DNA from: Segatella copri
Lineage (GTDB): Bacteria; Bacteroidota; Bacteroidia; Bacteroidales; Bacteroidaceae
NCBI RefSeq assembly: GCF_019127135.1
Contig: NZ_JAHOEA010000025.1
Location: 1-57,678 of the forward strand
Direction of reading: 5' to 3'
DNA length: 57,678 nucleotides
Position numbers and translations under genes: made by a program. Within the stretch, counting starts at the first letter, position 1, and each line of letters starts with the position of its first letter. The notes below the pieces were generated by a model. That model was not told the origin of the DNA. It worked only from the letters and a program-made list of their open reading frames with translations, and made no database searches. Shown here one piece after another: positions 34,819 through 42,476 of the stretch.

Positions 34819-34849
34819 CAAAGGTACGGAGTTTTAAAATATCTTGCAA
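34819..34849 (-). promoter_or_regulatory. Promoter of the porin-imelysin-diheme operon
   Basis: On the minus strand TTGC (34849-34846), a 19-bp spacer and TACCTTTG (34826-34819) match the consensus and point into the structured leader. Confidence 0.7.
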
Positions 34850-34898
34850 TACCTAAAAATCGGTAAACTACGGCATCCCCATTTCTAGGTATTGCGAG
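34843..34898. promoter_or_regulatory. Inverted repeat covering both divergent -33 elements
   Basis: CTTGCAATACCTAAAAAT (34843-34860) and ATTTCTAGGTATTGCGAG (34881-34898) are inverted copies matching at 16 of 18 positions, separated by 20 bp. Each half overlaps the -33 element of one promoter, so a protein bound here could control both directions. Confidence 0.7.
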
Positions 34899-34922
34899 TT
34901 TCGAAACTTTTTTGTATATTTG
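34892..34922 (+). promoter_or_regulatory. Promoter of the hemerythrin-LuxR regulator gene
   Basis: TTGC (34892-34895), a 19-bp spacer and TATATTTG (34915-34922) match the consensus, 66 bp before the ATG. Confidence 0.7.
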
Positions 34923-34988
34923 CAACCGAAATAGAAACATTATGAATGTTCTTGATACAAGGATGTTTTCATTTAAGGAGAAAGAAAG

Positions 34989-35945
34989 ATGAAAAATCAG
35001 AAGATGTATGAAGCTGATGACAAGATGATCAGCATCATTAGAGACAATTATAACATTTTACAGAGCCTCGGCAGCTTCGGCATCAACCTGGGCTTTGGTG
35101 ATAAAACTGTGCGCGAAGTTTGCGAAGAACAGCAGGTGGATACCTATACTTTCTTGGCTGTGGTCAATTATACCATCAATGGTTATAAAGAGTATGACAA
35201 TGCCGACCGTTTGTCGTTACCGACCCTTTTGCATTATCTCAAGGCATCCCATGTCTATTATATTGATTTCCAGTTGCCTTTCATCCGTAAGGAACTCGTT
35301 GAGGCTTTGGATGAAACAGATAATCTGGCACGTCTTATCCTCAAACTTTATGATGATTATGCCCATAGTATAACCAATCACATGCGGTATGAAGAAAAGA
35401 TGGTATTCCCTTATGTTCAGGCACTTATAGATGGTAATGCCAATGCAAGCTTTGATATAGAAACCTTCTCAAAGCACCATGCTCAGGTAGATATGAAGTT
35501 AAAGGAACTCAAGAGTATCATTATCAAGTATTTGCCTTCTGATGGCTTGCATAATAATCAGCTCAGTGCCACTCTTTATGATATATATAATAATGAGGAA
35601 TGGCTGAAACATCATTCTGAGGTTGAGGAAGAAATCTTTATTCCTGCAGTAAGAAATGCAGAGCGTAAACTGAAGCAGAACGATGTGAGTGCCAAGATTT
35701 CGAGCATGATTAATCAGACTCCGATGAGTGACGAACAGTTGAGCGACCGTGAGAAAGATGTGATTGTTGCTTTGGTTCAGGGAATGACCAACAAGGAGAT
35801 TGCTGACCACCTGTTTATCTCTATCAATACGGTCATTACGCATCGCAGAAACATCGCCCGAAAGCTGCAGATTCACTCTCCTGCAGGTCTTACAATTTAT
35901 GCCATCGTGAACAATTTGGTTGATATTTCTTCTGTAAAGCTGTAG
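34989..35945 (+). CDS. DUF542-hemerythrin-LuxR HTH fusion regulator
   Basis: This 318-residue protein joins an Fe-binding sensor to a DNA-binding domain. Residues 12-64 look like the ScdA/RIC N-terminal DUF542 domain, but the usual CC pair is replaced by NLGFGD. Residues 80-225 form a hemerythrin-like helical bundle with candidate diiron ligands H82, H88, H131, E135, H163 or H164, H208 or H209 and E213 or E214, as in RIC/YtfE proteins for Fe-S repair. Residues 250-312 form a LuxR/GerE HTH (LSDREKDVIVALVQGMTNKE). The likely role is sensing NO, O2 or iron and controlling nearby genes, including the divergent porin-imelysin-diheme set. This is inferred from domains and position. Confidence 0.88.
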   Translation: MKNQKMYEADDKMISIIRDNYNILQSLGSFGINLGFGDKTVREVCEEQQVDTYTFLAVVNYTINGYKEYDNADRLSLPTLLHYLKASHVYYIDFQLPFIRKELVEALDETDNLARLILKLYDDYAHSITNHMRYEEKMVFPYVQALIDGNANASFDIETFSKHHAQVDMKLKELKSIIIKYLPSDGLHNNQLSATLYDIYNNEEWLKHHSEVEEEIFIPAVRNAERKLKQNDVSAKISSMINQTPMSDEQLSDREKDVIVALVQGMTNKEIADHLFISINTVITHRRNIARKLQIHSPAGLTIYAIVNNLVDISSVKL

Positions 35946-35991
35946 TTTATCTGTGGAATATCAGTTTAAATAATGTTATTTTTTCTAAAAT

Positions 35992-36029
35992 GATAGCGCC
36001 TTCCTCTCACATGAGGGGAAGGCGTTATC
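35992..36029. terminator. Bidirectional terminator between the two LuxR-type genes
   Basis: GATAGCGCCTTCC and GGAAGGCGTTATC form a long stem with one wobble pair, lying between convergent genes. The flanks are AT-rich. Confidence 0.75.
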
Positions 36030-36077
36030 ATTATATTTAGGTATGTGATGATTCTGCATCACTATTTATGGTGAAGG

Positions 36078-36707
36078 CTAAATCATATTGATGTCCACAA
36101 AACCATGCATCACAGCATAAATGGTGAGTGAAGACACACTTTTTAATCCCAGTTTTTCCTGTATTTTCTTGCGATGGGTAATCACTGTAGTCAGTCCGAT
36201 ACAGAGTTGGTCGGCTATCTCTTTGTTGATTTTCCCTTGTGCTACCAGAGATAATACCTCTATTTCTCTATCCGACAGAACTTTTTCCTGAGTGACGGGG
36301 GGCATGGCAGGGATATGTTCGCCATGAGGATGCCCGGAATGCTGCAGGTTGAGAAGCTCTTTTATCAGGTATCCTTCTGGTACATTGACGCAGAGACAAT
36401 GAAATTCAGCAAGTTGCGAATTGGGATCGTTGCTGGGTGTCAGAACGATCACGTGGCGGTTCCTGTTGCCCTGTGTGAAGAAGTAGCGGTGTTCCAGTAC
36501 AATGTGCATAGATACAAAGCTATGAACAAAGTGGTCTGGATTGTTTGCCTCGTACTGACGGAACGAACCGAAGGTCGAGATTTTCATCATGGGCATCACC
36601 GACTCAAGCAGTTGTCTGAGTCCCATTGCGGCGAGTGTATTGCTCTCTACTATTGCCATTTCTGGCATCTGTTTGCCAGCCATGGCTTTCATCATTTCTT
36701 CATTCAT
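36078..36707 (-). CDS. LuxR-family regulator with degenerate receiver domain
   Basis: This 209-residue protein has a response-regulator-like N-terminus (MAIVESNTLAAMGLRQLLES) in which the acidic pocket and phospho-acceptor Asp are not conserved, so phosphorylation is unlikely. A linker rich in His (HSGHPHGEH, residues 123-131) could bind a metal. Residues 144-206 form a LuxR HTH (LSDREIEVLSLVAQGKINKE). This HTH is closely similar to that of the convergent hemerythrin regulator: both contain NKEIAD, TVITHR and LTIYA. The pair may recognise related DNA. The gene is 54 bp downstream of the phospholipase-D-like gene on the same strand. Confidence 0.85.
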   Translation of the reverse strand: MNEEMMKAMAGKQMPEMAIVESNTLAAMGLRQLLESVMPMMKISTFGSFRQYEANNPDHFVHSFVSMHIVLEHRYFFTQGNRNRHVIVLTPSNDPNSQLAEFHCLCVNVPEGYLIKELLNLQHSGHPHGEHIPAMPPVTQEKVLSDREIEVLSLVAQGKINKEIADQLCIGLTTVITHRKKIQEKLGLKSVSSLTIYAVMHGFVDINMI

Positions 36708-36761
36708 CTCTGTTTGTTTTACTTCTACTAGTGAAAGTTGGGTTATACTTATATCTTGTTT

Positions 36762-38027
36762 TTACAAGAATGGAGTGAGTACCTTTGCGGCAAACCATCC
36801 TTTGAATCTTTGCCAGCCCGTACGCCACTCTCTCCAGTTCTTCTCATTGAGTAAGAAACTGTCTTTCTTTTCCCCATCAAAGAGCTGTACCAGTTGTTGT
36901 GTAGTGCAAGAATCCACAATCACTGCATTCTCTTCATAGTCCCAGCGCAGGCTTCTGGCATTGAGATTGGCACTACCCACGGTACAGAACTTGCCGTCTA
37001 CCATGATAATCTTGGTATGGTGGAAGCCCGGCGTATACATCCAGACATTGCATCCTGCCTTCATCAGTTTGTGCGCATTATAGAAACCACAGTCAGGAGT
37101 CAGAGGAATGTCGCTCTTGGTAGAGAGCATGATTTCTACCTTTACTCCTCTTTTCACAGCATTCTTCAATGCCTTTTTAAGTTTATGACTCAAGGTAAAG
37201 TAGGGGCTGATAATCTTGATACTGTCCTGTGCATCATTGATGGCATTCACATAGAAATATCGGATGATATCCTTTGTTATATGAGGCTCACGATTGATGA
37301 TGCCGACCATCTTTCTGTAGGCAGTTGCTGTTGTGTCTGGCTTGAGATTCTCTACCAGGTAGTCTTCTTTTTCTTTGCGATAGTACTCTTCGCCATCAAT
37401 ATGCTGTCCGCTCACCTTGTTCCACATCTTGAGGAATATCTTCTGCAGGGTATTTACCTCACTGCCGTCGATTCGGCAGTGCATATCGTGCCATTCTCCT
37501 ACCACCTTTGTACCTTTTATATAGTAATCGGCTACGTTCATACCGCCCGTATAGGCTATCTGCCCGTCGATGACAACGATTTTACGGTGATCACGGTTGA
37601 AGATTGCATGTACCCATGGAAACTTCAGGGGCTTATATTCATAAATCTCTATGCCGTTGGCACGGATTTTCTTGAGATGTCTCTTTCGCAGAGGCTTGTT
37701 GTTGGAAGAGTTTCCGAAACCATCATATAAGGCTCTCACCTTTACTCCCTCCTTTGCCTTCTGTGCAAGAATATCAAAGAGAAGGGAGGCGATGCTGTCG
37801 TTACGAAAGTTGAAGTATTCCAGATGTATACTATGTTTAGCCTGTCGGATTGCCTGGAACATATCATCAAACTTTTCCTGACCATTCATCAGAAGGGTCA
37901 CGGAATTATCGTGAGAAAAACTCACACCTTTCCCACGAAGCTGATTAACAATCAGTGAATCGCTGGTCTGTGCGCTGCACAGCGAACAAGACAGCCATAA
38001 TGTCGCTATTAATAAAAAATATCTCAT
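36762..38027 (-). CDS. Secreted phospholipase D-like protein (cardiolipin synthase family)
   Basis: This 421-residue protein has a signal peptide (residues 1-19, ending CSAQ) and two HKD motifs: HRKIVVIDGQIAYTGGMN and HTKIIMVDGKFCTVGSANLN. Two HKD motifs make one active site that transfers phosphatidyl groups. Cls enzymes condense phosphatidylglycerols, but usually have N-terminal membrane helices. Here a signal peptide replaces them, so a periplasmic phospholipase or transferase is also possible. It is followed by the LuxR-type gene and lies 60 bp downstream of kdsD. Confidence 0.88.
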   Translation of the reverse strand: MRYFLLIATLWLSCSLCSAQTSDSLIVNQLRGKGVSFSHDNSVTLLMNGQEKFDDMFQAIRQAKHSIHLEYFNFRNDSIASLLFDILAQKAKEGVKVRALYDGFGNSSNNKPLRKRHLKKIRANGIEIYEYKPLKFPWVHAIFNRDHRKIVVIDGQIAYTGGMNVADYYIKGTKVVGEWHDMHCRIDGSEVNTLQKIFLKMWNKVSGQHIDGEEYYRKEKEDYLVENLKPDTTATAYRKMVGIINREPHITKDIIRYFYVNAINDAQDSIKIISPYFTLSHKLKKALKNAVKRGVKVEIMLSTKSDIPLTPDCGFYNAHKLMKAGCNVWMYTPGFHHTKIIMVDGKFCTVGSANLNARSLRWDYEENAVIVDSCTTQQLVQLFDGEKKDSFLLNEKNWREWRTGWQRFKGWFAAKVLTPFL

Positions 38028-38039
38028 CTTATCTATAAC

Positions 38040-38082
38040 CGTGTTATCTATAAATCCGTGTAATCTGTGTTATCCGTGCTTA
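38040..38082. repeat. Short degenerate repeats in the kdsD-cls spacer
   Basis: The phrase CCGTGTTATCT/ATCCGTGTAATCTGTGTTATCCGTG repeats CGTG(T)TAATC-like units. Such simple linkers are common between Bacteroidota genes. No function is apparent. Confidence 0.5.
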
Positions 38083-38087
38083 AAAAA

Positions 38088-39068
38088 TTATACCATGCAG
38101 GCATAGTGATCTACAATGCCCTTTAAATGATTATCCTTGTCTACAACCAGTACCGTATGCACCTTATACTTGTGCATGATGCGCTGAATCTCCGAAATCT
38201 TCGTCTTCGGAGTCACCATTTTCGGAGTGGTGGTCATGATGTCGCTTACAGTCTTGTTGAAGAATTCTGCCTGCCATTTCTCCATGGCGCGTCGGATATC
38301 ACCATCGGTAATAAGTCCGATAACGTGGTTGTCTTCATCCAATGAGATACCCAATCCCAGTTTGCCCTTGCTTACGTGGATGATAGCCTCGCCCAGGTGC
38401 ATTTCCTTAGGAATGATAGGCATATCATCACTGCGCATCACATCTTCTGCTGTGGTCAGCAGTCGTTTGCCTAATTCTCCACCAGGATGGAACTGTGCAA
38501 AGTCACGAGGCTTGAAGTGGCGTACCTGCATCAGGGCGATAGCCAGTGCATCACCCATAGCCAATGCTGCAGTAGTACTGCTGGTAGGGGCGAGGTTCAG
38601 CGGACAAGCCTCCTTCTTTACCTTTACGGTGATATGATGGTTGGAGTATTTTGCCAGCAGGGAATCTGGATTCCCGGTGATGGAAATGATAGGAACATTC
38701 ATGTGGAGTACCATCGGGATGAAACGGAGCAGTTCATCGGTCTGACCGCTGTTACTCAGTGCCAGAACCACATCCTTGTCGGTCATCACACCTAAGTCGC
38801 CGTGATAGACATCCAGTGGATTGATGTAGAAGGCTGGTGTGCCTGTAGAGGCAAGTGTAGCGGCAATCTTGGCACCTACGTGTCCACTCTTGCCCACACC
38901 TGTAACGATAATCTTGCCTTGGCAATGATACATCATGTCTACAGCTTTCTCAAAGTTGTCGTTCAGATAAGGTATCTGGTCGAGGATGGCTTGCGCCTCG
39001 TCTTTAAGAGCCTGTTCGCCATAACCGCGAACAATCTTATCATCTATATTGTTATTTTTATCGGGCAT
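38088..39068 (-). CDS. kdsD: D-arabinose 5-phosphate isomerase (KdsD/KpsF)
   Basis: This enzyme makes arabinose-5-phosphate for Kdo in lipopolysaccharide. It has a SIS domain (GKIIVTGVGKSGHVGAKIAA and LSNSGQTDELL) and two CBS domains (MRSDDMPIIPKE and VSDIMTTTPKMVTPKTKI). The open frame extends upstream to a GTG at 39113, but that stretch (MKSEERRVKNSND) is encoded by a simple GAAGAGTGAA-like repeat. I choose the ATG at 39068 (MPDKNNNIDDKIV). The C-terminus, HYACMV, is one residue longer than usual. kdsA lies directly upstream. Confidence 0.93.
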   Translation of the reverse strand: MPDKNNNIDDKIVRGYGEQALKDEAQAILDQIPYLNDNFEKAVDMMYHCQGKIIVTGVGKSGHVGAKIAATLASTGTPAFYINPLDVYHGDLGVMTDKDVVLALSNSGQTDELLRFIPMVLHMNVPIISITGNPDSLLAKYSNHHITVKVKKEACPLNLAPTSSTTAALAMGDALAIALMQVRHFKPRDFAQFHPGGELGKRLLTTAEDVMRSDDMPIIPKEMHLGEAIIHVSKGKLGLGISLDEDNHVIGLITDGDIRRAMEKWQAEFFNKTVSDIMTTTPKMVTPKTKISEIQRIMHKYKVHTVLVVDKDNHLKGIVDHYACMV

Positions 39069-39113
39069 TTCTAAATCATTTGAATTCTTCACTCTTCGTT
39101 CTTCACTCTTCAC
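39069..39113. repeat. Simple GAAGAGTGAAGAA-type repeat between kdsA and kdsD
   Basis: On the minus strand the spacer reads as repeated GTGAAGAG/GAACGAAGAGTGAAGAA units. It is open in the kdsD frame by chance. Confidence 0.5.
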
Positions 39114-39863
39114 TTACAAAAGTTCTTCTATAAGTGATTCCAACTTGTTTAATTCCAGCATATTGGCTGCATCGCTCTTGCCCTGGTCTGGGTCTGGATG
39201 TACTTCAAAGAAGTAGCCGGTAGCTCCGAAAGCTTTAGCCGCCTTTGCCATTGCTGGAACGAACTTACGGTCGCCTACCGTCTTGCCGTCACCTGCACTC
39301 GGGCGCTGAACGCTATGGGTACAGTCCATGATGACATTTGGCACAATCTCCTTCATGTCAGGGATGTTTCTGAAATCTACCACGAGATTGTTATAGCCGA
39401 AACAGTTGCCGCGTTCTGTGAGCCAAACTTCCTTGGCACCGCTCTCCAATGCTTTTTCTACAGGATATTTCATATCTCTACCGCTCAGGAACTGTGCCTT
39501 CTTGATGTTGACGGTTTTACCAGTCTTGGCTGCAGAAACCAGAAGGTCGGTCTGTCGGCAGAGGAAGGCTGGAATCTGGAGAATATCACAAACTTCGCCT
39601 GCTGCTGAAGCCTGATAACTCTCATGAATATCTGTTGTAACCTGAAGGTTGTATTTCTCCCTGATATCTCCCAGCATCTGGAGACCTTTCTCCAGTCCTG
39701 GACCACGGAAAGAGTGGATGCTGGTACGGTTGGCTTTATCGAATGAAGCCTTGAATATGATTTTAGTTCCTAACTTTTCGTTGATGCGGACGAGTTCCTG
39801 AGCTACTGTTTCCAATAGTTCCATTGACTCGATGACGCAAGGACCTGCTATGAATGTTGCCAT
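39114..39863 (-). CDS. kdsA: 3-deoxy-8-phosphooctulonate synthase (Kdo8P synthase)
   Basis: This 249-residue enzyme condenses arabinose-5-phosphate with phosphoenolpyruvate. Motifs include the N-terminal AGPCVIESMELL, the KASFDKANRTS phosphoenolpyruvate site, TDIHESYQA, and VIMDCTHSVQRPSAGDGKTV. It is slightly shorter than the E. coli enzyme, as in most Bacteroidota. It lies immediately upstream of kdsD, so consecutive steps of Kdo synthesis are co-transcribed. Confidence 0.97.
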   Translation of the reverse strand: MATFIAGPCVIESMELLETVAQELVRINEKLGTKIIFKASFDKANRTSIHSFRGPGLEKGLQMLGDIREKYNLQVTTDIHESYQASAAGEVCDILQIPAFLCRQTDLLVSAAKTGKTVNIKKAQFLSGRDMKYPVEKALESGAKEVWLTERGNCFGYNNLVVDFRNIPDMKEIVPNVIMDCTHSVQRPSAGDGKTVGDRKFVPAMAKAAKAFGATGYFFEVHPDPDQGKSDAANMLELNKLESLIEELL

Positions 39864-39868
39864 ATTTT

Positions 39869-39935
39869 TTTATAGTTTATAGTTAATTGTTTATAGTTAA
39901 TAGGGGGCTAACCTGCTATTAACTGTAAACTATAA
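39869..39935. repeat. TTTATAGTTAAT repeats and hairpin in the kdsA-mscS spacer
   Basis: TATAGTTTATAGTTAATTG and TTTATAGTTAATAG are followed by CTATTAACTGTAAACTATA, giving a long imperfect stem. Such AACTATAAACTA linkers are frequent in this phylum. It may end the mscS transcript. Confidence 0.5.
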
Positions 39936-39939
39936 CCTG

Positions 39940-42300
39940 TTAATTATTAACTTGTTTGATTGTAATCTCACGTTGTGGGAACGGAATCTCGATGTTGTGA
40001 TCGTTGAGCGTATCGTAGATGCACTCCATAATGGTGGCATCGTCGATGGCTTGGGTAAGCACGTTCACCCATACCACAATTCTGAGGGTGATGCAGCTGT
40101 CATCGAAACTTTTCAATAATACCTTCACCCCTTTGTCCTGATAGATACAGTCCAGTTTCATGAGGGCATCAATCAGAATCTGTTTCACTTCCTTCACATT
40201 GCTGCCATAAGCAATACCTACCTCCAGAATATCCAGCTCATAACCATGATTCTTGGTCATGTTCTTGTAGTTTTTGGAGAAGAGCTGCGAGTTCTGGAAG
40301 GCTATGACCGAACCATCGGTAGCCTCCAGCATCGTAGAGGTATAACTGATACTGCTCACCTTACCACGGGTGCCGTCACAGATAATATAGTCACCCACCT
40401 TCACACGGCCCATCATCAGAGAGATGCCGTAGTAGATGTTTTCGAGAATATCCTTTGATGCAAAACCCAGACCGGTTGATAAGCCGGCAAAGATAGCAAG
40501 CAGCCATGATTTTCCTACCTGGAACACGTTCAGGGCTATCATCAGCCAGATACCCCAGATAATCACCTGCATCACGTTCTTGAACATCACAATCTTTGAG
40601 GCAGCAGAAGTCGGGTCTGCCTTCTCGAAGTGATGGCGCATGAAGTCTACAGAAGTAATGTTGATGTAGTTGAACAGGAAGTACAGACAAGCTACCTCTG
40701 AAATACTGAAAAGCGATGCAGTGAAGTTGCTGGTCTTGATGTAATCCTTGTTGAATATCTCCCAAGTCGTATCACTCATGTTGAATACATCTGCTGCCCA
40801 ATAGATAGAGATGATGAACGAGAGCACGCCTGAAATAGGGAGCAATACCTTATAGATAAAGCGATACAGCCATTTATCGGTAATCGCCTTGTCTGCCAAC
40901 TTCTTACGCTTGGCATATACGCTGAGCCATCCCTCGCAACAGGTGATGGTAAGCACGCAGGTAAGCTGCATGGTCCACCAGATGATAAGCTGGACGGCAA
41001 GCAGTGTGAAACCTGTCCAGGCAAAAATGGTACTTACTCCGAATACGGCAAGCGATATGAATGCGTATGTCTTGTCGGTGCGCAATACCTGGTTGTGCTT
41101 TCTGCCTATCACATTCCACTGCCAGAGAGCGCAGAGCAGAAGGACCGGTGGAAAGATAAGGTTTACCAGGTCGTTTGGTATCAGGATGATACGGAACACG
41201 ATAACGATGAAACCTACCAGCATCAATGGCGAATAGATACGGAAGGTATTCTTGATCTTATCGTTGTCTACACGTAGCAGGATGGATACCAGAATAACGC
41301 CAACCAGCCAGGAATATTCTACCAACAACTGGCTTGCCATAATCACGAAGTTCTGGGTAACCGCCATTCTTACGATACCCAGAATGACTGCGAAGGTTAC
41401 TACCGTCATCGCCATGATAAGGCATGGTCGTTTTGCCATAAAACTTTCCTTTCTGTTCTCGAACATACCATGCTTCATGAGTTGGGTAATCACGATGCGG
41501 ATGGTAAAGAGATTGAGGAAGATAGAGATGAGCCCCCAGAAGATGATGATACCAAAGAGAATGAAGATGATACGTACATCCCATTGCGACATCATGCCCG
41601 GTACGGGCTTGTATTTCTCGGTTACAGACGTCTTCGCCTCCTTATAGTTCATGCTGATATTGCGGAGTATACGCAGATAGTTGTCGCCTCCATTATTGAA
41701 GATGCTGTTCTGGATATCTTCGTATCTGTGGTTGGCATAGTCGTTGAGTGCCTGTAGCTTACGGTCGGTTCTGTCGTAAGCCTGTACATAGGCTTGCAGC
41801 TGTTTCTGTTTCTCTACCAGCTGGCGGCGGATATTGACTGCCAGAGTCAGGTCAACGTTTCGGTTCACCTGTGCTTCTTCGCTGAGAAACATGGTGTTCA
41901 TGCCGTAGAGATAGTTGATGAGCGAATCGAAACGCGCCACCTCAACATTGTTCTTCTTGATCATCTGGCGGAAAGGAACAGCCTTCGACTTAAACTTCTT
42001 AAACTGCTCTGTAGCCTCATGACAGGCATACGTCATGTCGAAAATATACCCATTGCGCTGCGAATAGAGCATGATGGAGTTCTGGTCAGCCTGTTTCACA
42101 ATACTGATGAGTTCCTGAATCACAGCCAACTGTTGGGCCTTGGCAGCTTGGTTCTGTCTCTCCAAGTCTATATGATAGTTGGTCAATTCTGTGCGCAGCA
42201 TATAGAGCGTTGTGTCCAGGTTAGCTTCCTTGAGCACAGCGTTGCTTGGCAGCACGAATGCCATCATCAGCAGAATTATGATGTATAGTCTCTTCTTCAT
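39940..42300 (-). CDS. Large MscS-family mechanosensitive ion channel
   Basis: From the Met at 42300 (MKKRLYIIILLMMAF) the protein is 786 residues. It has a signal peptide, a helical periplasmic domain (about 25-240) with coiled-coil character, eight to ten membrane helices, and the MscS pore and beta domain (LSTGLGFASKDILENIYYG, then VKVGDYIICDGTRGKVSSIS). This is the MscK/YbdG-like long type that releases solutes under osmotic stress. The frame extends 38 codons further upstream to 42414, but that part has no signal peptide and reads through a spacer. Upstream it is divergent from the kinase gene. Confidence 0.9.
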   Translation of the reverse strand: MKKRLYIIILLMMAFVLPSNAVLKEANLDTTLYMLRTELTNYHIDLERQNQAAKAQQLAVIQELISIVKQADQNSIMLYSQRNGYIFDMTYACHEATEQFKKFKSKAVPFRQMIKKNNVEVARFDSLINYLYGMNTMFLSEEAQVNRNVDLTLAVNIRRQLVEKQKQLQAYVQAYDRTDRKLQALNDYANHRYEDIQNSIFNNGGDNYLRILRNISMNYKEAKTSVTEKYKPVPGMMSQWDVRIIFILFGIIIFWGLISIFLNLFTIRIVITQLMKHGMFENRKESFMAKRPCLIMAMTVVTFAVILGIVRMAVTQNFVIMASQLLVEYSWLVGVILVSILLRVDNDKIKNTFRIYSPLMLVGFIVIVFRIILIPNDLVNLIFPPVLLLCALWQWNVIGRKHNQVLRTDKTYAFISLAVFGVSTIFAWTGFTLLAVQLIIWWTMQLTCVLTITCCEGWLSVYAKRKKLADKAITDKWLYRFIYKVLLPISGVLSFIISIYWAADVFNMSDTTWEIFNKDYIKTSNFTASLFSISEVACLYFLFNYINITSVDFMRHHFEKADPTSAASKIVMFKNVMQVIIWGIWLMIALNVFQVGKSWLLAIFAGLSTGLGFASKDILENIYYGISLMMGRVKVGDYIICDGTRGKVSSISYTSTMLEATDGSVIAFQNSQLFSKNYKNMTKNHGYELDILEVGIAYGSNVKEVKQILIDALMKLDCIYQDKGVKVLLKSFDDSCITLRIVVWVNVLTQAIDDATIMECIYDTLNDHNIEIPFPQREITIKQVNN

Positions 42301-42431
42301 ATTTGGTAAATTTGACTGCAAAGTTATTAATAATTCGTGAAAAAGCAAAGAGAAAATCGCCTTTTTTGATATATTAGCACCTTTACGTTCGATTTTTAGG
42401 GTTATCTTTTCCATTTTTCATATAAATTGAT

Positions 42432-42439
42432 TATATTTG
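42432..42439 (+). promoter_or_regulatory. -7 box for the BadF-type kinase gene
   Basis: TATATTTG matches TAnnTTTG, 37 bp before the ATG. TTTT (42407-42410) lies 21 bp upstream, one base from the consensus TTTG. Confidence 0.5.
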
Positions 42440-42476
42440 CAACGTCAAAGGATACGTTAATTAATCAGATAAGAAT

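Larger units (their letters stand above)
34620..34988. other. 369-bp divergent intergenic region with leader RNA and two promoters
   Basis: From left to right it holds an AT-rich end of the porin leader, the structured leader (34677-34804), the leftward promoter (34819-34849), an inverted-repeat operator (34843-34898), the rightward promoter (34892-34922) and a 66-bp leader of the hemerythrin regulator gene ending in AAGGAGAAAGAAAG, an unusually good Shine-Dalgarno sequence for this phylum. Confidence 0.8.

Noticed and set aside
39069..39113. GTG-initiated extension of kdsD (MKSEERRVKNSND)
   Set aside because: The segment is a simple GAAGAGTGAA-type repeat abutting the kdsA stop; the ATG at 39068 is a better start.
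42301..42414. 38-codon N-terminal extension of the MscS channel
   Set aside because: It reads through an AT-rich spacer and hides the signal peptide; the Met at 42300 gives a proper secretion signal.
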